Shown in pieces: positions 27,398 through 35,936 of a stretch of DNA of 64,000 nt (its first letter is position 1; every line of letters starts with the position of its first letter). This stretch comes from Herbinix sp. (lineage in GTDB: Bacteria; Bacillota; Clostridia; Lachnospirales; Lachnospiraceae). The notes beneath the pieces were generated by a model. That model saw only the letters and a list, made by a program, of their open reading frames with translations. It was not told the DNA's origin and did no database searches. Made by a program: the position numbers and the translations under genes. The stretch lies in assembly GCA_029240245.1 (NCBI GenBank), contig JARBTJ010000003.1:1-64000 (forward strand), read 5' to 3'.

Positions 27398-28222
27398 TTA
27401 AAAATCCATATTTTTTATAAAAACAGCGGCCTTAGTCACCATAACCTGATGAGCTTTTTTTACCCTATTCGTATTATGATTTCTGCTGTTCTTAAAATGC
27501 AGATCCATAACTCCACTTACTCCATTATTTTTAACTGCATCTAGATTATATCCTCTGCCATAACCACCACTTCTTGAACTGACTACCTTTTCTGCTCTCT
27601 GGCTGTCAACACCTGCATGTGGCATAGCACTCATGGAGCCTGCGATAATATAGTCATCGACTTGCACGATAACTGCGCGCCGTGTCCAGGTCCAGCCACC
27701 CCAGATTTCTTTAATCATCCTTGCATCGTCTTTCGTTAGGGGCTCCACGTCAGCATGATTTGTACCATAGGTTCTTCGCAATTCAAATGATTTTCCCGTT
27801 TCAACATCAGTTACTACCGCATCCATGCCTCTTTTCCAGATATACTGTACTGTATCATACCAATCAAAAGAACCTGCCTTAGTGGCAGTGGCGGTATTCA
27901 TTATGGAAACCCGTTCTAATGAAGAGCTTTTTCCAACGGAATATAAAGCACTTCTGGTACTTTTTCCAACTTTTCCGTCTGCCGAAATGCTGTAATCTCT
28001 CTGAAAACGCTTCACTGCACTTTCTGTTATGCTTCCGTAATAACCTGTTATTTTAGGGTATGTATAATATCCCATTTCTTTTAGTGTTTTCTGAAGTTTC
28101 GTTACTTCGGTTCCACTGGAACCTCTTTTTAAGGTAACTGCTGCAGAAGCCTTTATCGGTGACCAAGCCATAAATACCACAAAACATATAATTGCAATTC
28201 GCAGTAAACTTTTGTATCTCAT
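27398..28222 (-). CDS. Secreted peptidoglycan-binding protein
   Basis: A signal peptide (LLRIAIICFVVFMAW...ASA) precedes one PG_binding_1 domain at about residues 28-95 (LKRGSSGTEVTKLQKTLKEMGYY, GYYGSITESAVKRFQRDYSI, ADGKVGKSTRSALY). The ~170-residue C-terminus has VTDVETGKSFELRRTYGTNHADVEPL and ends in a motif rich in His and Asn. It resembles a clostridial family found with spore or cell-wall hydrolases, but I see no catalytic motif I can name. GGAG supports ATG at 28222 over the TTG at 28228. Confidence 0.88.
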   Translation of the reverse strand: MRYKSLLRIAIICFVVFMAWSPIKASAAVTLKRGSSGTEVTKLQKTLKEMGYYTYPKITGYYGSITESAVKRFQRDYSISADGKVGKSTRSALYSVGKSSSLERVSIMNTATATKAGSFDWYDTVQYIWKRGMDAVVTDVETGKSFELRRTYGTNHADVEPLTKDDARMIKEIWGGWTWTRRAVIVQVDDYIIAGSMSAMPHAGVDSQRAEKVVSSRSGGYGRGYNLDAVKNNGVSGVMDLHFKNSRNHNTNRVKKAHQVMVTKAAVFIKNMDF

Positions 28223-28654
28223 AATCAATCTCCAATCCTAAAAATTTATAGCGCAATCCTTATTTTGTTATCTTTGGTATTTTGTTATCTGTATTTATTA
28301 TATTACGCAATTGTTAATATGTCAATTTGTTATTTAATATTTCCGTAATATATAATTTATATTTATGTAATATTTGGCAATTAATGTATGATATGGCACT
28401 TCTGTATAAAGTTGGTTACGCACCCATCCTGTTATATACTAACCGAACCCGGAATTAATCTGCGAGCCATTAAATTACCGGTATTAAGCATACAAATCTA
28501 AACATTCGACCAATTGTTTACAAAGCTTAGTGTCAGTATGTTGACACTTTCGCGCTCGATCGGATTGCGAAGCAATCATTTTCCTTACCGCGAGATAAGC
28601 CTCCTGCGTGGAGATTTTTATTTCAAAGGGCGCTATTTCCAGGTATGAAATGAA
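28223..28654. other. Intergenic region with two perfect short hairpins
   Basis: AGTGTCA-6-TGACACT (28529-28548) and GATTGC-GAA-GCAATC (28563-28577) stand 14 bases apart. No gene is supported. The region upstream of the peptidoglycan-binding gene is AT-rich and should hold its promoter. Confidence 0.5.
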
Positions 28655-28689
28655 AAAGCACATTCACCCGATATCTGTGAATGTGCTTT
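28655..28689 (-). terminator. Terminator of the marR-degV operon
   Basis: AAAGCACATTCAC and GTGAATGTGCTTT form a 13-bp stem, followed on the minus strand by TTCATTTC. Confidence 0.8.
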
Positions 28690-28780
28690 CCTTATTTATT
28701 TAATTAGAATATGAAGAACGGGTTGAGCGTCTTGCCTGATTTAAATAAACTCTTGTATATTATTTCGCTTCTTAACCGGC

Positions 28781-29626
28781 TTATGCCTTCTTGATATAGG
28801 TAATGACACATGCACCCGGTCCAACATGGGCACCAACGACACATCCTACCGGATAGATTCCATAATTTTGAATGCCGTATTTCTCGATTACCTTCTCCTT
28901 TAGCATCAAGGTTTTGCTGTCCGTGGCAGTAAAACCGAAGTTTACCGGATAAGCTTCATCAATTTCACCGAATACATCCATACTTTCTAAAATCTTAGCG
29001 ATGCCCTTATTACTGCCCCGCTCCTTACCTACCACACCGATGGCACCGTCCTTTAACTGAATCACTGGTTTAAAATTTAACAACGATCCTAAGATAGCGG
29101 AGGATTTTGATAACCTTCCTCCTTTATGCAGGTATTCCAGGGTATCTACCATTGCAAGCAACACAATTCTATCCTTTAGTTTTTCCAAAGTATCATAAAT
29201 ATACCGTGCTGCCATACCTTCCTTTCTTAATTTCACCGCCTGCTCAACTAAAAGCCGCAGTCCGGTAATCGTATTAGAACTATCTACAATATAAATATCT
29301 GAATAATCTGCCATTTCCTTTGCTATCATGGCACTCTGAACCGTTCCGCTTAATTTTCCGGCAATTAAAATAACAACAACACTGTCTCCTGCTTCTTTTG
29401 CCTGCTTAAAATATTCCAGGAAATCGTCCGGAGCGGGCTGGGAGGTTGTAGGCAACTTATCTGCTTGTACCAGCTTCTGATAGAAACCGTCAATTGTGAT
29501 ATCAATGCCCTCCTTATATTCTTTATCACCAAAGATAACTTTTAATGGAACGATTGTAAGGTTCATCTCCTTTGCTTGATCAAAACTAATATCCGAGGTA
29601 GAATCTGTTATTATCCGAATCGCCAT
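28781..29626 (-). CDS. DegV-family fatty-acid-binding protein
   Basis: The 281-aa protein opens with IITDSTSDISFDQAKEMNLTI and VPLKVIFGDKEYKEGIDI, followed by LPTTSQPAP with the conserved Ser that contacts the fatty-acid head group. DegV/FakB proteins bind free fatty acids and, in some species, present them to the FakA kinase. It is 17 bp after the MarR gene, so the MarR protein may respond to lipid status in the manner of FabT; that is inference. No fakA is nearby. Confidence 0.93.
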   Translation of the reverse strand: MAIRIITDSTSDISFDQAKEMNLTIVPLKVIFGDKEYKEGIDITIDGFYQKLVQADKLPTTSQPAPDDFLEYFKQAKEAGDSVVVILIAGKLSGTVQSAMIAKEMADYSDIYIVDSSNTITGLRLLVEQAVKLRKEGMAARYIYDTLEKLKDRIVLLAMVDTLEYLHKGGRLSKSSAILGSLLNFKPVIQLKDGAIGVVGKERGSNKGIAKILESMDVFGEIDEAYPVNFGFTATDSKTLMLKEKVIEKYGIQNYGIYPVGCVVGAHVGPGACVITYIKKA

Positions 29627-29643
29627 GAGTCTATGTTCCTTTC

Positions 29644-30069
29644 TTATACCATTATTTCATCCACTATTTTTTTTATCATTTTTTCTAGTAAGTCTACTTC
29701 TTCCTTAGAAAACTTATTTTTGATGCCATTCATCAAATCAGAATTAAAGGTAGCCTTAACACCGTAATTATTTAAAAATTTATCTGTAACTTCCAGATTA
29801 TATTCCCGTTTGTCCCTCTCAGAAACAATCTTTCTAATATAACCTTTATGAATTAGGCTATTGATTCGATACGTAGCATTCGGCTGAGAAATATTCACAT
29901 AATCAGCAAATTCTCTTACGGTTGGGTGGTCAAGCAGAAAAATCACCTCAACACAGTAGGATTCGGTTGGGGTCAGGCTTTCATCCTTTTCATCAACACC
30001 GGAGAAAAGATTTTTGCAATAATTATCCCGAAATTTAAAATATAGTCTTTCGAATTCATTTTCTAACAT
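29644..30069 (-). CDS. MarR-family transcriptional regulator
   Basis: The 141-aa winged-helix protein has SLTPTESYCVEVIFLL, then TVREFADYVNISQPNATYRINS (recognition region) and KGYIRKIVSERDKREYNLEVT (wing). AT-rich inverted sequence (AATATTTTTAATTAATTATAT) just upstream may be its operator. It is the first gene of a two-gene unit with degV. CAGGAG precedes the ATG. Confidence 0.92.
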   Translation of the reverse strand: MLENEFERLYFKFRDNYCKNLFSGVDEKDESLTPTESYCVEVIFLLDHPTVREFADYVNISQPNATYRINSLIHKGYIRKIVSERDKREYNLEVTDKFLNNYGVKATFNSDLMNGIKNKFSKEEVDLLEKMIKKIVDEIMV

Positions 30070-30283
30070 TGGTAAAACTCCTGACGCTTAAAATATTTTA
30101 ATTAAATATTTTTAATTAATTATATGAATTCTAGCAAATTTTATATACTTTGTCAAATAGTTTCCTTTCTTTACTTTTTTAGACACTTTTCGGATTATCA
30201 TAATCACATACATACGGATTGACATTTCCCTATATAATTTATAAACTGATGATATGGATAACGATTATGGTAGGAGGTCCTCT

Positions 30284-30736
30284 ATGGATGAAAACAAAAA
30301 CAATCAAAATATAAATGGAAATTATAATCAGAACCCGTACGATCAGAACAGTTCCTATCAAAACCAAAACTTCAATACGAATGCGAATAATACAAACATG
30401 AATCAAGCTTATTATAGGAACCCAAACAACAACCCCTATTACTATAACAATCAGCAGCAATATTATCATCCTTACCCAAACAGCAGACACTTTGATCCAA
30501 ATAGCGTACCAATGACAGTGAAGGACTGGCTAATCACAATGCTTCTCATGATGATTCCCATTGCCAACATAGTACTAATATTTGTCTGGGCTTTCGGAAA
30601 TAATGTGAACAAAAGCAAGAAAGCCTACTTTCAGGCTAGCTTAATCCTGGCCGGTATAGTGATAGCTTTATACCTTGTTCTAATTCTTATTGTGATTGGA
30701 GTTTTTGCTTTTACATACAATCCTCACTATATTTAA
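30284..30736 (+). CDS. Asn/Gln/Tyr-rich small membrane protein
   Basis: The first ~75 residues are low complexity, rich in Asn, Gln and Tyr (NQNPYDQNSSYQNQN). Two transmembrane helices follow (LITMLLMMIPIANIVLIFVW and LILAGIVIALYLVLILIVIG) separated by a short basic loop. GGAGG decides ATG at 30284 rather than 30254. This layout is common in uncharacterised clostridial proteins; no function is assignable. A repeat copy follows immediately. Confidence 0.75.
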   Translation: MDENKNNQNINGNYNQNPYDQNSSYQNQNFNTNANNTNMNQAYYRNPNNNPYYYNNQQQYYHPYPNSRHFDPNSVPMTVKDWLITMLLMMIPIANIVLIFVWAFGNNVNKSKKAYFQASLILAGIVIALYLVLILIVIGVFAFTYNPHYI

Positions 30737-30737
30737 C

Positions 30738-30896
30738 GTATAAGGCGATTGCGAAACTCAAAATCTGTATTAATTGCGCACACAACATATTCTACTCCGG
30801 AGCGGAAGTTAAGCCCGTAGGAAACGCTAAAGCGGAGGAATAGTATGTGTTGTGTGTGCAATAGCAAAATCTATATTGTTTCGCAGACGCCTATAT
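30738..30896. repeat. Dispersed palindromic repeat, complete copy 2
   Basis: About 57 bp at each end are imperfect inverted repeats: GGCGATTGCGAAAC...TTGCGCACACAACATA on the left and TATGTGTTGTGTGTGCAA...GTTTCGCAGACGCC on the right, with TATA just outside both ends. The core TCCGGAGCGGAAGTTAAGCCC resembles the conserved TCCGAAC.CGGAAGTTAAGC loop of 5S rRNA. No protein is encoded. Related copies are at 1-110, 113-151 and 44986-45070. Confidence 0.85.
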
Positions 30897-30923
30897 AACC
30901 TATAAAAGAAAGGAGCTTTTATC

Positions 30924-32342
30924 ATGGGCGAACTTATCTCTATAGATCAAATCAGCTTTATTTTAGTTTTTATCGAAGGTCTGCTATCCTTTTTTTCCCC
31001 TTGCGTCATTCCCTTAATACCAATTTACATGAGTTATCTTGCCGGAAATGCAAAACAGGTAGGGGAGGACGGGGTAATTTCCTACCGTCAAAGCAAGGTT
31101 TTTTTCCATACGATCTGTTTTGTAATCGGTATTTCCTCAGCCTTCTTTCTCCTTGGGATTTCCTTAACTACAATCGGTACCTTCTTTCAAAGCAATCGGC
31201 TGTTATTTACCAGGCTCGGTGCAGTGTTCATTCTGATCATGGGGTTAATTCAGGTAGGCTTACTTGATTTTAATTTCTTGCAGAAGGAAAGAAAAATACA
31301 TTTGAACCTCTTTGAAAAGAATATGAATCCCTTGATCGCAGTTCTGTTGGGTTTTACCTTTAGCTTTGCCTGGACACCCTGTGTCGGACCGGCACTGTCC
31401 TCCGTACTTATTTTAGCCTCCGGAACCGGTAATAAAATGGTCGGAAACCTTTTAGTACTTCTTTATACCTTGGGCTTTATTCTTCCTTTTCTGCTACTCG
31501 GATTATTCACAGCACAGACTTTAAATTTTCTAAAGAAGCATCAGAAGCTGTTAAAATATACTGTTAAGGTTGGGGGTGCTATCCTAATTTTAATCGGTAT
31601 CATGACCTTTACCGGATGGATGAATGGTATTACCAGGTATTTAAGCTCCTTTACACCGCCCTCTCTTTCACAGGAGGAGAAAGATAAACCCGAGAATGAT
31701 ACTTCTGACGCGGATAATTCGGACAGCAAGCCCGGAGATATAAGCGATGATGGCACCGGCAATACGCCCGATGAGATTGTCGATAATTCTACCGACAATA
31801 CCACCGGTGAGAGTAACGAAGCAATTTCCGGAAGCAATGAAAACGATAGTGCCGACCCAACCACCGATGATCCTGAGCCTACTCCGATTCCGGCCTATGA
31901 TTTTACCCTGACTGATCAATATGGTAATGAGCATACCCTGTCCGACTACAAAGGAAAGGTTGTTTTCCTTAACTTCTGGGCAACCTGGTGCTCACCCTGT
32001 CAGATAGAAATGCCGGACATTGAAGAGTTATACGCGGAATACAATCAAAATACTGAGGATGTTATCATACTCGGTGTCGCAAATCCTGAAAGTCAGGAAT
32101 ATCCTAAGAATGTGGATATTTCGAAAGAAAAAATCATAACCTTCCTGGAGGATAATAACTATACCTTCCCGGTTGTTTTTGATGTGTCGGGTGAAATACT
32201 TAAGAACTATTATATTTCTGCATTCCCTACTACCTTTATGATCGATAAAAACGGCAATATATATGGATATGTATCAGGCATGCTCACCAAAGATATCATG
32301 CATAATATAATCCGCCAAACCATGGATTCTACAGAGGAATAA
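30924..32342 (+). CDS. CcdA-type thiol transporter fused to a TlpA-like thioredoxin
   Basis: The N-terminal half is a six-helix CcdA/DsbD-beta domain with FFSPCVIPLIPIYMSYLAG and FAWTPCVGPALSS, each holding a transport cysteine. A linker of about 80 residues rich in Asp, Ser, Thr and Glu follows. The C-terminal ~140 residues are a redoxin (VVFLNFWATWCSPCQIEMPD; WCSPC active site). Electrons from cytoplasmic thioredoxin would pass through CcdA to the outer-face TlpA domain. AAAGGAG precedes the ATG. A palindromic repeat separates it from the upstream gene. Confidence 0.93.
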   Translation: MGELISIDQISFILVFIEGLLSFFSPCVIPLIPIYMSYLAGNAKQVGEDGVISYRQSKVFFHTICFVIGISSAFFLLGISLTTIGTFFQSNRLLFTRLGAVFILIMGLIQVGLLDFNFLQKERKIHLNLFEKNMNPLIAVLLGFTFSFAWTPCVGPALSSVLILASGTGNKMVGNLLVLLYTLGFILPFLLLGLFTAQTLNFLKKHQKLLKYTVKVGGAILILIGIMTFTGWMNGITRYLSSFTPPSLSQEEKDKPENDTSDADNSDSKPGDISDDGTGNTPDEIVDNSTDNTTGESNEAISGSNENDSADPTTDDPEPTPIPAYDFTLTDQYGNEHTLSDYKGKVVFLNFWATWCSPCQIEMPDIEELYAEYNQNTEDVIILGVANPESQEYPKNVDISKEKIITFLEDNNYTFPVVFDVSGEILKNYYISAFPTTFMIDKNGNIYGYVSGMLTKDIMHNIIRQTMDSTEE

Positions 32343-32458
32343 ATATTTATTTACCTTTAAAGTATTTGTATGCTTCCTTGTTAAATTTTATTTTCATGAT
32401 GAATTATTGTAAACAACCCTTAATTATGATTTCTATTCTCGTATGGACCCGATGAGAG

Positions 32459-32514
32459 ATTTCCGTTTTAAATTTCCTTTTAAAATTTCCATTTAAATTT
32501 CAACAAAGATTTCC
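32459..32514. repeat. Five ATTTCC direct repeats at 12-13 bp spacing
   Basis: ATTTCC or ATTTCA begins at 32459, 32472, 32485, 32497 and 32509, embedded in A/T tracts. The array ends 19 bp before the -35 of the MutS2-like gene promoter. It could be a regulator site or an UP-element-like tract. Confidence 0.7.
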
Positions 32515-32532
32515 ACTTTGTAGAAATTCCCC

Positions 32533-32561
32533 TTTACACCGTAAAAACATTATGCTACAAT
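32533..32561 (+). promoter_or_regulatory. Promoter of the MutS2-like leader transcript
   Basis: TTTACA (32533-32538), 17 bp, TACAAT (32556-32561). Transcription would start about 40 nt before the leader peptide start. Confidence 0.75.
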
Positions 32562-32608
32562 GCTTTTGCTGAAACAATAATTACGATTTATTTGAAAGGA
32601 TGGTTTTG

Positions 32609-32647
32609 ATGTCGGTATTAACTGTAAATGAGGTTTGTGCTAACTAG
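32609..32647 (+). CDS. Putative leader peptide MSVLTVNEVCAN
   Basis: AAAGGATGG is followed after six bases by ATG and twelve sense codons, then TAG. It is the first open frame of the transcript. The downstream ~280 nt contain complementary segments and two terminators before the MutS2-like start. The opening MSVLTV recalls the start of ABC-F ATPases, so the peptide could derive from such a gene; this is a memory-based resemblance only. Confidence 0.6.
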   Translation: MSVLTVNEVCAN

Positions 32648-32825
32648 CACTTAATTAAACATTGGTGAGGTACGCATTGTCACCGCTTCTTATAAGAGCG
32701 AAATGGAGATTCATTTCCTCCTGTTTGCTGTACCCTCCTTCTACCTTTACAGTAAATACTCACAAACTGTCCTGTTCTATAGATGGAATATGTAGGATTA
32801 CCTGCATGTTATCCGGATAAACCAG
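32648..32825 (+). promoter_or_regulatory. Structured leader RNA between leader peptide and terminators
   Basis: Complementary segments include GGTGA/TCACC around 32664-32683, GGAGA...TTCCTCC at 32705-32721, and GAGGTAC (32667-32673) with GTACCCTC (32730-32737). These could form competing folds that govern the terminators downstream. It does not show a T-box specifier or GGTGG-type bulge that I could confirm. Confidence 0.45.
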
Positions 32826-32856
32826 GCATAACAGTTTACTGTTATGCTTTTTTTAT
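32826..32856 (+). terminator. Leader terminator 1 of the MutS2-like gene
   Basis: GCATAACAGT-TT-ACTGTTATGC followed by TTTTTTTA: a complete intrinsic terminator upstream of the gene. Confidence 0.85.
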
Positions 32857-32869
32857 ATCAGGCATGAGC

Positions 32870-32932
32870 GCCCACAGGGAGTATTCTACCCATTTGTAAT
32901 GGTAGATTTCCCTGTGGGCATTTTATATTTTT
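32870..32932 (+). terminator. Leader terminator 2 of the MutS2-like gene
   Basis: GCCCACAGGGA (32870-32880) and TCCCTGTGGGC (32909-32919) enclose an inner TCTACC/GGTAGA stem and precede ATTTTATATTTTT. It ends about 30 bp before the ribosome-binding site. Confidence 0.85.
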
Positions 32933-32963
32933 AATTTAATTTAAATTTAAAGGAGTGTTAAAA

Positions 32964-34922
32964 ATGACAGAGAAATCCATGCAAGCATTGGAATTTGATA
33001 AAATATTAAGTATGTTAAGTGAAAATGCCATTTCTAATATGGCAAAGCAAAAGCTTTTAACTTTAAGACCGCTTCTTGGCGAAGCCGAAGTAAAGGCTAA
33101 AATTATGGAGACTACCGAGGGAAGAAAAATATTAGACCATATCGGCTCACCTCCACTCGCAGTGATGAAGGATACCGAAATGAATCTGGAGCTTGCCGAG
33201 AAGGGCGCTATGCTAATACCGGAACAGCTGACCTCCATCGGACTGTTCATCAGCTCCTGCAAGCGCATGAAAGCTTTTTTAAAACGGGCGGAATCCTTAG
33301 GTGTAGGTATCGCCGGCTATGGCGGTTCCATCAACGAGCTAACTGGTCTTCAGACTGAAATTGAAACCGCAATTCGTAATAATACAGTCGAGGATAGTGC
33401 CTCAAAGGAATTAAAGGATCTGCGCCGTAAGATAGCTACCGTCAATACAGAAATAAAAACGAAGCTGGAGGGCATGCTTCGCAGTAAGAAGGAATGGTTT
33501 GCCGACGGTTATGTATCTTTGAGAAACGGCCATTATGTCCTCCCGGTAAAACGAGAATTTAAAAATCAGGTAAGCGGTTCCGTACTTGATATTTCCTCGA
33601 GCGGCTCTACCTATTTTATTGAGCCTTCCTCCGTTGCTAAATTAAAGGAGGAACTTTCCATCCTTGAAATAGCCGAAAGTAACGAAGAACGCCGTATTCT
33701 TTATCAGCTGACGGCACTCGTTACCGATTATGCTTCCTCCATTCGTATGAATATGGAGGTCATGGTAGCACTAGATTTCATATTTGCGAAAGCTAAGCTG
33801 AGTCTGGATATGAAAGCCGTTCCACCAGCCCTTCATACCAATCGGTATATCAAAATTGTGAAAGGCAGACACCCGTTAATTAAGCCCTCCGAATGCATCC
33901 CCCTCGATCTAATTACCGATGAGAGCGTTCAGGGTATCGTTATTACCGGTCCGAATACCGGAGGAAAGACAGTCTCATTAAAAACCATCGGTTTATTACA
34001 GCTCATGGCACAAAGCGGTTTGCACGTCCCCTGTGACGAAGCACTGCTGCCCATGAACAACGCTGTATTATGTGATATCGGAGATGGACAGAGCATTCGA
34101 GAGAACTTATCCACGTTTTCATCTCATATCTCTAATATTATCAACATTTTAGACCATACGGATGGGGAAAGTCTGGTATTACTTGATGAATTGGGGTCCG
34201 GTACCGATCCCGCCGAGGGTATGGGCATTGCGATAGCAATTCTGGAGGAGTTAATCCGTAAAAAATGCCTGTTTGTTGCTACCACCCACTATCCTGAGGT
34301 GAAGGAATATGCGAATCGTACAGCGGGCTTAATTAATGCGAAAATGGCTTTCGACCGGGAAACCTTAAAACCCCTTTACCGACTTGAAATTGGGGAAGCC
34401 GGTGAAAGCTGTGCTCTGTATATTGCCAAACGGCTTGGTCTTCCGAAGCGGATGCTGGAGCGGGCTTATACAGAAGCCTACGGTAAAGAAAAAGGAACCG
34501 AGCGGCGTACCATAGATGCTTCCTTTCTATATAATACCGAGGAGGAAATGGTCGTTTCGCCTTCCGATCCTGTTATGATGGATCGCATTAAAAAGGCTAC
34601 ACAACCAAAACCGGTAAATACCCGAAGCCAACGTTTTCAACTTGGTGACAGTGTTGTAGTCTATCCTCAGAAGAAAATCGGTATTGTATTTCAAACGGCA
34701 AATGAAAAGGGTGAAATCGGAGTTATCCTCCAAAAGAAAAAAGAATTCTTCAATCATAAAAGGATACAATTAAAAGCACCGGCTTCTGAGCTTTACCCAC
34801 CGGATTATGATTTTTCCATCGTATTTGATAGCGTTGCCAACCGTAAAGCAAGACACAAGATGGAAAAAGGGTACCAACCGGACTTAGAAATTATCTATGA
34901 GGATGATATCAGCAGAAAATAA
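32964..34922 (+). CDS. MutS2-like ATPase lacking the Smr nuclease domain
   Basis: Residues 1-290 match the MutS2 core/clamp region (ALEFDKILSML, FADGYVSLRNGHYVLPVKREF, GSTYFIEPSSV). The ATPase follows with Walker A GPNTGGKT (329-336), Walker B LVLLDELGSGTDP (~403-415) and FVATTHYPEVKEYA. After ~590 comes a KOW/SH3-like segment (RFQLGDSVVVYPQKKIG) and then a short unfamiliar tail (SVANRKARHKMEKGY) in place of Smr. At 652 aa it is about 130 shorter than Bacillus MutS2. MutS2 is known to split stalled ribosomes (RqcU). AAAGGAG precedes ATG at 32964. The leader peptide and twin terminators suggest induction by translation stress. Confidence 0.9.
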   Translation: MTEKSMQALEFDKILSMLSENAISNMAKQKLLTLRPLLGEAEVKAKIMETTEGRKILDHIGSPPLAVMKDTEMNLELAEKGAMLIPEQLTSIGLFISSCKRMKAFLKRAESLGVGIAGYGGSINELTGLQTEIETAIRNNTVEDSASKELKDLRRKIATVNTEIKTKLEGMLRSKKEWFADGYVSLRNGHYVLPVKREFKNQVSGSVLDISSSGSTYFIEPSSVAKLKEELSILEIAESNEERRILYQLTALVTDYASSIRMNMEVMVALDFIFAKAKLSLDMKAVPPALHTNRYIKIVKGRHPLIKPSECIPLDLITDESVQGIVITGPNTGGKTVSLKTIGLLQLMAQSGLHVPCDEALLPMNNAVLCDIGDGQSIRENLSTFSSHISNIINILDHTDGESLVLLDELGSGTDPAEGMGIAIAILEELIRKKCLFVATTHYPEVKEYANRTAGLINAKMAFDRETLKPLYRLEIGEAGESCALYIAKRLGLPKRMLERAYTEAYGKEKGTERRTIDASFLYNTEEEMVVSPSDPVMMDRIKKATQPKPVNTRSQRFQLGDSVVVYPQKKIGIVFQTANEKGEIGVILQKKKEFFNHKRIQLKAPASELYPPDYDFSIVFDSVANRKARHKMEKGYQPDLEIIYEDDISRK

Positions 34923-35355
34923 AAAATCATGCAGAGGGATATATCTAACTACAATAATATAGAAAGATTAGACGAATAAAGCAATGTAAATTATTTCGTC
35001 TGTATTTCAAAATACAGACGGATATGCCTAATTGTAATAATGTTGAAAAATATATCAGAATAATGCGATGATATCGAATATGTTAGCTTAAATTATGTAC
35101 AGAAATGCCAAAACAAATAGATAGTAAGTAGGCCAGAAAAAAGTAGTTTTCAAAACAGAGTTACAGTATACAAACCTGTTTTGTAATTCAAATTAAATTG
35201 CGGGAACGTGTAATATCCAACTCGGAATATTTTGCAGCAAAAGCTATTAATGAGCCCAATGCTGCTTGTAATATCGCGACAGGGATAACCAGTTCCCGCA
35301 AGTTATATTTTATTGAAGCAATATTTAAGAATTTATCTTTGATTATGTTTACACC
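34923..35355. other. Gene-free stretch with two inverted repeats
   Basis: CGTCTGTATTT-CA-AAATACAGACG (34997-35020) is a perfect 11-bp stem. GCGGGAAC (35200-35207) and GTTCCCGC (35292-35299) enclose 84 bases. On the minus strand 35190-35350 has an open hydrophobic frame (LRELVIPVAILQAALGSLIAF) without an ATG; it may be a gene remnant. Nothing here can be named. Confidence 0.45.
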
Positions 35356-35793
35356 TTATATCGTTATACCCAAACCGGTCCATTTTTCAAGTATTTGATA
35401 CATTTCCTGATAATCCTTCTTTAAACTGACCGGTTTAAAGTCCTTTGATACAAAGCAATGCTTGGATTCCCCGACTGCTCTTAATTTCTTGGACGAGGCA
35501 TCCAGGACCTTATATTCGATGGTCATTTTAATACCATTGAAGAAGGCAAGTTTTGGCAATATGATTACATTATCGTGGAATCTGACCGAAGATTTATATT
35601 CACAGGTAACAGCCAGTACAGGTGAATAAACTCCTTCTGCTTCAATCCTGTCATAGCCAAGACCAATCTGCTCTAAAAAGTCTACTCTGGCTTCTTCAAA
35701 CCACCGGATGTAATTCGAATGATGAACAACTGACATCTGATCGGTTTCATAATAGTTTGTTAAATGATAATACGGTTTCAATTCCCCAGCCAT
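35356..35793 (-). CDS. Acyl-CoA thioesterase, hotdog fold (YbgC/FadM type)
   Basis: The 145-aa single-hotdog protein has the 4HBT motif YYETDQMSVVHHSNYIRWFEEAR, with the catalytic Asp of the YbgC class in ETDQMSVVHH. The substrate acyl-CoA is unknown. AGGAGG precedes the ATG. It stands alone on the minus strand, downstream of the zinc-ribbon cluster but separated by about 140 bp. Confidence 0.93.
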   Translation of the reverse strand: MAGELKPYYHLTNYYETDQMSVVHHSNYIRWFEEARVDFLEQIGLGYDRIEAEGVYSPVLAVTCEYKSSVRFHDNVIILPKLAFFNGIKMTIEYKVLDASSKKLRAVGESKHCFVSKDFKPVSLKKDYQEMYQILEKWTGLGITI

Positions 35794-35936
35794 ATAAATA
35801 GTTCCTCCTGCTATTCTTAATTCCTCTAAATAGGTAATTTAGAAGATAAGAGATAAAACCTACCTGCTGTTTCTCTTTCATAAAGGAAATATTACACCTA
35901 ACTATTATTTAATGCAAACATTATTATTCCGTTCGC

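Noticed and set aside
27248-27544. Plus-strand frame between the small hypothetical gene and the peptidoglycan-binding gene
   Set aside because: It runs through a terminator and then antisense into a well-supported gene.
35198-35398. Plus-strand frame upstream of and overlapping the thioesterase gene end
   Set aside because: No ribosome-binding site and it overlaps the thioesterase gene antisense.
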